From Clostridia bacterium (lineage in GTDB: Bacteria > Bacillota > Clostridia > TANB77 > CAG-508): DNA of 29,154 bases. The number at the start of each line of letters is the position of its first letter. Position 1 is the stretch's first letter. Positions 25,001 through 29,154 of the stretch are shown here, one piece after another. The DNA lies in contig CAAGQX010000173.1 in assembly GCA_900772235.1 (NCBI GenBank), forward strand, positions 1 to 29,154, in the 5' to 3' direction. Under the pieces are notes generated by a model. That model made no database searches. It saw nothing but the letters and a program-made list of their open reading frames with translations, and was not told the origin of the DNA. Position numbers and translations under genes: made by a program.

Positions 25001-25029
25001 TTGACAATAAATAAATATAATAGTATTAT
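25001..25029 (+). promoter_or_regulatory. Promoter of the GntR-ABC operon
   Basis: A perfect TTGACA (25001-25006) and TATTAT (25024-25029) are 17 bases apart. Confidence 0.75.
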
Positions 25030-25048
25030 TGTACTATGCAAGTAATAC
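25023..25048. promoter_or_regulatory. Candidate YtrA-type operator
   Basis: GTATTA and TAATAC form a 6-bp inverted repeat separated by 14 bases, covering the -10 and transcription start. This is where a self-repressing GntR/YtrA protein would bind. Confidence 0.5.
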
Positions 25049-25069
25049 AGTAAATGAAAGGAGTAAATT

Positions 25070-25432
25070 GTGGAATATATTTTTGAAAATGATAGACCGA
25101 TATATCTTCAATTAGTAGAAAAAATTAGAACTCAAATTGTATCTGGAGAGCTAAAACAAGGCGAAAAAATACCTTCTGTAAGAGAGCTAGCACTTATAGC
25201 AAAGGTAAACCCAAATACTGTGCAAAAAGCTTTGGCCGAGCTAGAAGATGAGGGATTAATTTATACAGAAAGAACTAATGGAAAGTTTGTAACAACTAAT
25301 AATAAACTAGTTGAAGAAACAAAAAGAAATATTGCTAAAATAAAGGTAGAAAAATACTTAAATGATATGGAAAGCATTGGAATAAACTACAAAGAAGCTT
25401 TAAATTACTTGCAAGAATTAGGAGGAAAATAG
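25070..25432 (+). CDS. GntR-family regulator, YtrA subfamily
   Basis: 120 residues with a GTG start 6 bases after AAAGGAG. The winged helix at about 10-75 (RPIYLQLVEKIRTQI, then KIPSVRELALIAKVNPNTVQKAL) is followed by only a short C-terminal helix region, which defines YtrA-type regulators of ABC transporters. It lies 3 bases from an ABC ATPase and just below a palindrome that suits autorepression. In Bacillus such operons respond to cell-wall antibiotics; the signal here is unknown. Confidence 0.92.
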   Translation: MEYIFENDRPIYLQLVEKIRTQIVSGELKQGEKIPSVRELALIAKVNPNTVQKALAELEDEGLIYTERTNGKFVTTNNKLVEETKRNIAKIKVEKYLNDMESIGINYKEALNYLQELGGK

Positions 25433-25435
25433 AAA

Positions 25436-26131
25436 ATGGAGTTATTAGAATGCAAAAACCTATGCAAAGAATTTGATGGTAAGCCAATACTAAAAAATAT
25501 TAATTTAACAATACCAAAAGACAAAATAATAGGACTTCTAGGGAAAAATGGAATGGGTAAAACTACATTAATAAAACTAATTAACGATTTGCTTACACCT
25601 ACAAGTGGTGAAGTATTAATTAATGGAGAAAAGCCAGGAGTAAATTCTAAAAAGATAATAGCGTATTTACCAGAAAGAACTTATTTAGATAAAAATATGA
25701 CAATAACAGAAGTACTAAAATACTTTACAGAATTTTATGATAATTTTAATGAAGAAAAGGCAAGAAAATTGCTAAAAGATTTGAACTTAGATGAAAATAA
25801 GAAATTATCTAAAATGTCTAAAGGTATGCAGGAAAAACTACAATTAATTCTTGTTATGAGTAGAGAAGCGGAACTTTATATTTTAGATGAACCACTAGGA
25901 GGAGTGGACCCAGCAACAAGAGATTATATATTAGATACAATTCTTTCTAACTTTAAAGAAGGTGCAAGTGTAATTATTTCAACTCATTTAATTTCCGATA
26001 TTGAAAAAATATTAGATGAAGTAATATTCATAAATAATGGAGAAATTACATTAACTGCTTCTGCAGATGAACTAAGAAATAAAGAAAATAGTTCAATAGA
26101 CGAAATTTTTAGGAGGTATTTTAAATGTTAG
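25436..26131 (+). CDS. ABC transporter ATP-binding protein
   Basis: 231 residues. Walker A GKNGMGKT (36-43), a variant signature MSKGMQEK (127-134, where LSGGQ is usual), Walker B LYILDEP (147-153), D-loop GGVDPATR and the switch His in STHL. It couples ATP hydrolysis to the permease encoded by the next gene, with which it overlaps by 7 bases. It follows the GntR regulator directly, so the three genes form one operon of the YtrAB type, likely for export of a peptide, lipid or drug. Confidence 0.94.
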   Translation: MELLECKNLCKEFDGKPILKNINLTIPKDKIIGLLGKNGMGKTTLIKLINDLLTPTSGEVLINGEKPGVNSKKIIAYLPERTYLDKNMTITEVLKYFTEFYDNFNEEKARKLLKDLNLDENKKLSKMSKGMQEKLQLILVMSREAELYILDEPLGGVDPATRDYILDTILSNFKEGASVIISTHLISDIEKILDEVIFINNGEITLTASADELRNKENSSIDEIFRRYFKC

Positions 26132-26916
26132 GTAAATTATTAAAATATGATTTAAAATGGTTATATAAAGTACTAATTGTGTTTTACATACTAGCACTTA
26201 TATTTTCTTTAATAGGAAGAGGCTTTAATAGCATAGAAAACTCTGTATTATTTAATATTTTAGCACAAATTTCATTTGGTATTGCTATAAGTATGATGGT
26301 AAGCAGCTTAATAAATTGCTTAATGAGATCTTGGGTAAGATTTATATATAACACATATAAAGATGAATCTTACCTTACCCATACATTACCTGTAAAGAAA
26401 AATACAATATATTTATCAAAAGTATTAACTTCAATTATCTGTATGCTAACAACTACAATTATAATTGGAGTGTGTTTATTCATATGTTATTATTCAGAAG
26501 CAAATATAGAAGCGTTAAAATCTATGCTAGAATTAGCAGCAGATACATATAACACAACAGTTATAAATTTATTACTAATAATATTTGCAGTTTTATTTCT
26601 AGAATTAGTATTTATAGTTTTAGTTGGGTATGATGGAATAATTATAGGACATAGATTTAATAATAACAAAATGTTAAAATCTATTTTAATTGGTTTAGGC
26701 CTATATATAGCAACAAATGCTTTAACATTAGGACTTGTTGCAATTTATGGATTAATCAATCCAGACATTATGAATTTAATAAATACAACTAAAAATGTAG
26801 ATATTGGTACAGTAAAAAGCGTGATGTATATAGCAATAGTAATATATATAATTTATAATGTACTTTATTATATATTAGGAAAAAAAGAGTTAGAGAAGGG
26901 CGTAAATGTAGATTAG
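26125..26916 (+). CDS. ABC transporter permease
   Basis: 263 residues with about six membrane segments (near 13-33, 42-62, 103-125, 148-172, 186-212 and 232-252). No conserved soluble domain. The DESYLTHTLPVKKNTIYLSK loop is typical of ABC-2 permeases paired with YtrA-type regulators. AGGAGG lies inside the ATPase gene 8 bases before the ATG, so translation is coupled. Substrate unknown. Confidence 0.88.
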   Translation: MLGKLLKYDLKWLYKVLIVFYILALIFSLIGRGFNSIENSVLFNILAQISFGIAISMMVSSLINCLMRSWVRFIYNTYKDESYLTHTLPVKKNTIYLSKVLTSIICMLTTTIIIGVCLFICYYSEANIEALKSMLELAADTYNTTVINLLLIIFAVLFLELVFIVLVGYDGIIIGHRFNNNKMLKSILIGLGLYIATNALTLGLVAIYGLINPDIMNLINTTKNVDIGTVKSVMYIAIVIYIIYNVLYYILGKKELEKGVNVD

Positions 26917-26937
26917 AGATGCAATTTTGCGTTTGTT

Positions 26938-26966
26938 GGGTGATTGTAATAATCGCCCATATTTTT
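26938..26966 (+). terminator. Terminator after the ABC permease
   Basis: GGGTGATT pairs with AATCGCCC (one G-T pair) around GTAAT, followed by ATATTTTTTATTT. Confidence 0.75.
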
Positions 26967-27074
26967 TATTTGCCAACATTACCTCTTATGTGATATTATA
27001 ATAAAAATTGTAAATTTCAATAAATTTTTAATTAAATTATAGTAATATATACTTATAAGGGAGGAATTATTGCT

Positions 27075-27755
27075 ATGAGAATTCTAATAATTGAAGATGA
27101 ATACAGTTTAGCAGATGCTATTGCAGAAACTTTAAAAGGAGAAAATTTTGTTGTAGATATAGTAACAAATGGAGAAGATGGTGAAGATGAAGCGCTAACT
27201 AATATTTACGATTTAATTTTACTTGATGTTATGCTTCCTGGAAAAAATGGATTTGAAATTTTAAAAGAATTAAGAGAAGAAAAAATAGAAACGCCAATTA
27301 TAATGCTTACGGCCAAGTCGGAATTATATGATAAATTAAATGGCTTGGAAAATGGTGCAGATGATTATGTAACAAAGCCATTTCATATGAAGGAATTAAT
27401 TGCTAGGATAAGGGCAATCTTACGAAGAAATGTAAATATAAAAGACAATAGTTGTTTAGAGTATGAAGACATAAAATTAGATTTGAGCTCTGGCAAGCTA
27501 ATATGTGGTCAAAATGAGATAGATATAAGTGGTAAAGAACTAGAACTTTTGGAAATACTACTAATAAATCAAAATAAAATTGTAAAAAGAGAAGTGTTAG
27601 CAGATAAAATATGGGGTTATTACAGCGAAGCAGAATATAACAATGTAGAGGTTTATATATCTTTTTTGAGAAGAAAACTTAAACTTGTTAAGTCTAATGT
27701 ACAAATAAAAGCGGTAAGAAAAATTGGTTACAAATTGGAGGCAACAAATGATTGA
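27075..27755 (+). CDS. OmpR-family response regulator
   Basis: 226 residues. The receiver domain has acidic residues E7-D8, the phosphorylated D51 in LLDVMLPG, T79 and K101; the winged-helix DNA-binding domain spans about 128-222 and ends RKIGYKLEA. GGGAGG precedes the ATG. Its stop overlaps the start of the kinase. The -10/-35 are not clear; TATAAT at 26997-27002 has no good -35. The regulon is unknown, although a divergent or linked transporter (25436-26916) lies just upstream. Confidence 0.95.
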   Translation: MRILIIEDEYSLADAIAETLKGENFVVDIVTNGEDGEDEALTNIYDLILLDVMLPGKNGFEILKELREEKIETPIIMLTAKSELYDKLNGLENGADDYVTKPFHMKELIARIRAILRRNVNIKDNSCLEYEDIKLDLSSGKLICGQNEIDISGKELELLEILLINQNKIVKREVLADKIWGYYSEAEYNNVEVYISFLRRKLKLVKSNVQIKAVRKIGYKLEATND

Positions 27756-28923
27756 AAAATTAAAAAATAAAATATTTTTAATTATAGCAATATCTTTAAC
27801 AATAGTTGTTTTCGGAACATTAGTGCTATTTGGTATATTAAATTATATAAATACTATAGATTCAGCAATAGAAGCAATAGGCCGATTCGATAATGATGCA
27901 ATTAGAAAAAATTTCGCAAATGAACAATTTGAATCTGAAATTAAAGGATTATATTATATATTAATTGAAAATTCAAAAATGTATGTAATGTCGGACAACT
28001 TATATGATGATAATATAGGACAATATGCTTGGAAAATAAATAATGGACATAAAGAAAAGGGAATTATAGATAAGTATGTATATAAACTAGTTCCAATAAA
28101 TTCTAATAATTCAATTATAATACTTATGGAAGATGAAAGCGTTGTATCTCGTATAAAAACTATATTATATTCTTCAATAATAGCTTTTATCTTATCTGAA
28201 ATAGCAATATATATTATTGCTAAGAAAATATCTAGTGTTATTGTAAAACCGGTTTGCGAAACATTTGAAAAGCAAAAACAATTTATTTCAGATGCTTCAC
28301 ACGAATTAAAAACACCACTTGCAGTTATAGAAGCTAATACAGATGTGTTAGAAGAAAAAACAGGAAATAATAAATGGATTTCATATATACAAAATGAAAT
28401 AGAAAGTATGAATAAGCTAATAAATGAACTACTATTTCTTGCCAAAATGGAAAACAAAGAAAACACTAAAGAATATGAACGATTGGATTTATCAAATGAA
28501 GTAGAAATTATAACTTCTATGTTCGAGAGTATGGCATATGAAAATAATATTAAAATTAAGAGCAATATTCAAGAAAATATAACTATAAATATGGAAAAAG
28601 AAGATATAAAACATATTTTATCTACTTTATTAGATAATGCAATAAAACATACAGACTTTGAAAAAGAAATAATTGTAGAACTAAAAAAAGAAAAAAATGA
28701 TATAGTTTTATTGGTAGAAAATACAGGAAATCCAATTCCAGAAGAGGAAAACGAGAAAATTTTTGAGAGATTTTATAGAATAGATAAATCTAGAAATCGT
28801 TCAGAAAAAAGATATGGTTTAGGACTTGCAATAGCAAAATCTACTGTGCAAAAATATAATGGAAATATAAAAACATATAGAAAAAATAATTATACGGTTT
28901 TTGAAGTAAAAATACCAAATTAA
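27748..28923 (+). CDS. Sensor histidine kinase
   Basis: 391 residues from ATG 27748; GGAGG lies 6 bases upstream, so TTG 27724 is rejected. Membrane helices at about 9-31 and 138-160 flank an extracellular sensor region of about 105 residues with no known ligand. The HisKA box is SDASHELKTPLAV with H185, then N, G1 and G2 boxes (LLDNAIKH, ENTGNPIP, RYGLGLAI). Its ATG overlaps the end of the response regulator gene. Partner of the preceding regulator. A terminator follows. Confidence 0.94.
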   Translation: MIEKLKNKIFLIIAISLTIVVFGTLVLFGILNYINTIDSAIEAIGRFDNDAIRKNFANEQFESEIKGLYYILIENSKMYVMSDNLYDDNIGQYAWKINNGHKEKGIIDKYVYKLVPINSNNSIIILMEDESVVSRIKTILYSSIIAFILSEIAIYIIAKKISSVIVKPVCETFEKQKQFISDASHELKTPLAVIEANTDVLEEKTGNNKWISYIQNEIESMNKLINELLFLAKMENKENTKEYERLDLSNEVEIITSMFESMAYENNIKIKSNIQENITINMEKEDIKHILSTLLDNAIKHTDFEKEIIVELKKEKNDIVLLVENTGNPIPEEENEKIFERFYRIDKSRNRSEKRYGLGLAIAKSTVQKYNGNIKTYRKNNYTVFEVKIPN

Positions 28924-28926
28924 TTT

Positions 28927-28955
28927 AAAGGCATATAAACAATATGCCTTTTTTC
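28927..28955 (+). terminator. Terminator after the two-component operon
   Basis: A 10-bp stem (AAAGGCATAT with ATATGCCTTT) and 5-base loop followed by a T run. Confidence 0.9.
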
Positions 28956-29046
28956 AATCTTTTTTCAATGTTTATTTGGTATTTATATATATGACAACTA
29001 AAGTAATTATACTAGACAATAGAAAATTCATAGTCTCCTTAAGTGG

Positions 29047-29080
29047 AATAGCTTCTTTTAAAATATAAAAAGAAGCTATT
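29047..29080. repeat. 13-bp inverted repeat abutting the insertion element
   Basis: AATAGCTTCTTTT and AAAAGAAGCTATT are separated by 8 bases. There is no T run after it. It ends exactly where the IS-like sequence begins. The stretch 28956-29046 holds nothing I can identify. Confidence 0.7.
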
Positions 29081-29087
29081 TGAAGTG

Positions 29088-29127
29088 CACCCCAAATGTT
29101 AGACAAAAAATCTAACGTTTGGAGGTG
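29088..29127 (+). promoter_or_regulatory. Hairpin hiding the transposase ribosome site
   Basis: About 16 base pairs (with one bulged A and one G-T pair) join 29088-29103 to 29111-29127. The right arm holds GGAGGTG, the transposase Shine-Dalgarno. This would block translation of read-through transcripts. Confidence 0.65.
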
Positions 29128-29135
29128 TATTTTTT

Positions 29136-29154
29136 ATGAGTAAATATTCTGATG
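29136..29154 (+). CDS. IS3-family transposase OrfA, first six codons
   Basis: ATG 29136 starts MSKYSD, the usual opening of IS150-type OrfA helix-turn-helix proteins. GGAGGTG lies 8 bases upstream inside the hairpin. The window ends after six codons, so the family rests on this start and on the leader. Confidence 0.5.

Larger units (their letters stand above)
29081..29154 (+). mobile_element. Left end of an IS3-family-like insertion sequence (cut by window)
   Basis: TGAAGTGCACCCCAAATG followed by the hairpin and a transposase start matches the layout of IS3/IS150-type left ends. The exact terminal base and the other end are not visible. Confidence 0.6.

Noticed and set aside
23734..26990. 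Shared ATTACCTCTTA at 23734 and 26979
   Set aside because: Eleven matching bases in AT-rich DNA; the second copy has no hairpin partner and no clear role.
1..29154. tRNA genes, rRNA, riboswitches or CRISPR arrays
   Set aside because: No cloverleaf with a GTTC-type T arm, no rRNA sequence, no known aptamer core and no spaced direct repeats were seen; in particular no candidate frameshifting tRNA lies in this window.

Overview
The window is very AT-rich and has Gram-positive expression signals: purine-rich Shine-Dalgarno sites, sigma-A type promoters and short hairpin terminators. The gene set (SpoIIP, a Spo0E-like protein, an Asp23-domain ATPase, Cmk-PlsC, QueH, a YtrA-type GntR regulator) points to a spore-forming, probably uncultivated, Clostridia-like Firmicute. 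I cannot name a species. No rRNA, tRNA or CRISPR array was seen.

Layout. 242-1468: a membrane glycosyltransferase. 1602-3739: an operon of a P-loop/Asp23 protein, cytidylate kinase and an acyltransferase. 3786-4007 (-): a small membrane protein of foreign base composition with its own consensus promoter. 4162-5985: typA. 6068-13272: a long tightly packed run of a tRNA wobble-uridine methyltransferase, a RelA/SpoT-like synthetase, a U32 tRNA-hydroxylation protein, ruvB, two paralogous polyprenyl-phosphate glycosyltransferases, a QueH-acetyltransferase fusion and a small membrane protein. 13319-13757: two gene stumps (RhuM-like, CopA-like) joined in overlapping frames. 13767-14387 (-): a TetR regulator. 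14567-19710: a GT-C glycosyltransferase, polA and galE. 19750-21177 (-): pncB. 21327-24878: a Spo0E-like gene, a large unknown gene and spoIIP. 25070-26916: GntR regulator plus ABC transporter. 27075-28923: a two-component system. 29081-29154: the left end of an IS3-like element cut by the window edge.

The most striking result concerns the codon CGG. By hand count it occurs in frame only three times in about 8,800 codons of genes with native composition. Each time it sits exactly where the reading frame must move +1 to rejoin the rest of a conserved protein: cmk (CGG-C, 2743), an unknown 705-residue protein (CGG-A, 23115) and spoIIP (CGG-A, 24395). About forty other CGG trinucleotides inside genes all straddle codon boundaries, and CGT, CGC and CGA are read as ordinary triplets. 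The simplest reading is that this organism decodes CGG with a +1 frameshift, for example as a four-base CGGN codon, and that cmk and spoIIP need it. The only in-frame CGG without a shift is in the roughly 49% GC small gene at 3786-4007, which looks foreign.

Other themes: three tRNA wobble-modification genes (trmR, trhP, queH) share one run with a divergent alarmone-synthetase-like gene; Shine-Dalgarno sites are buried in hairpins ahead of spoIIP and the IS transposase; and tandem Spo0A-like boxes lie upstream of the Spo0E-like gene.
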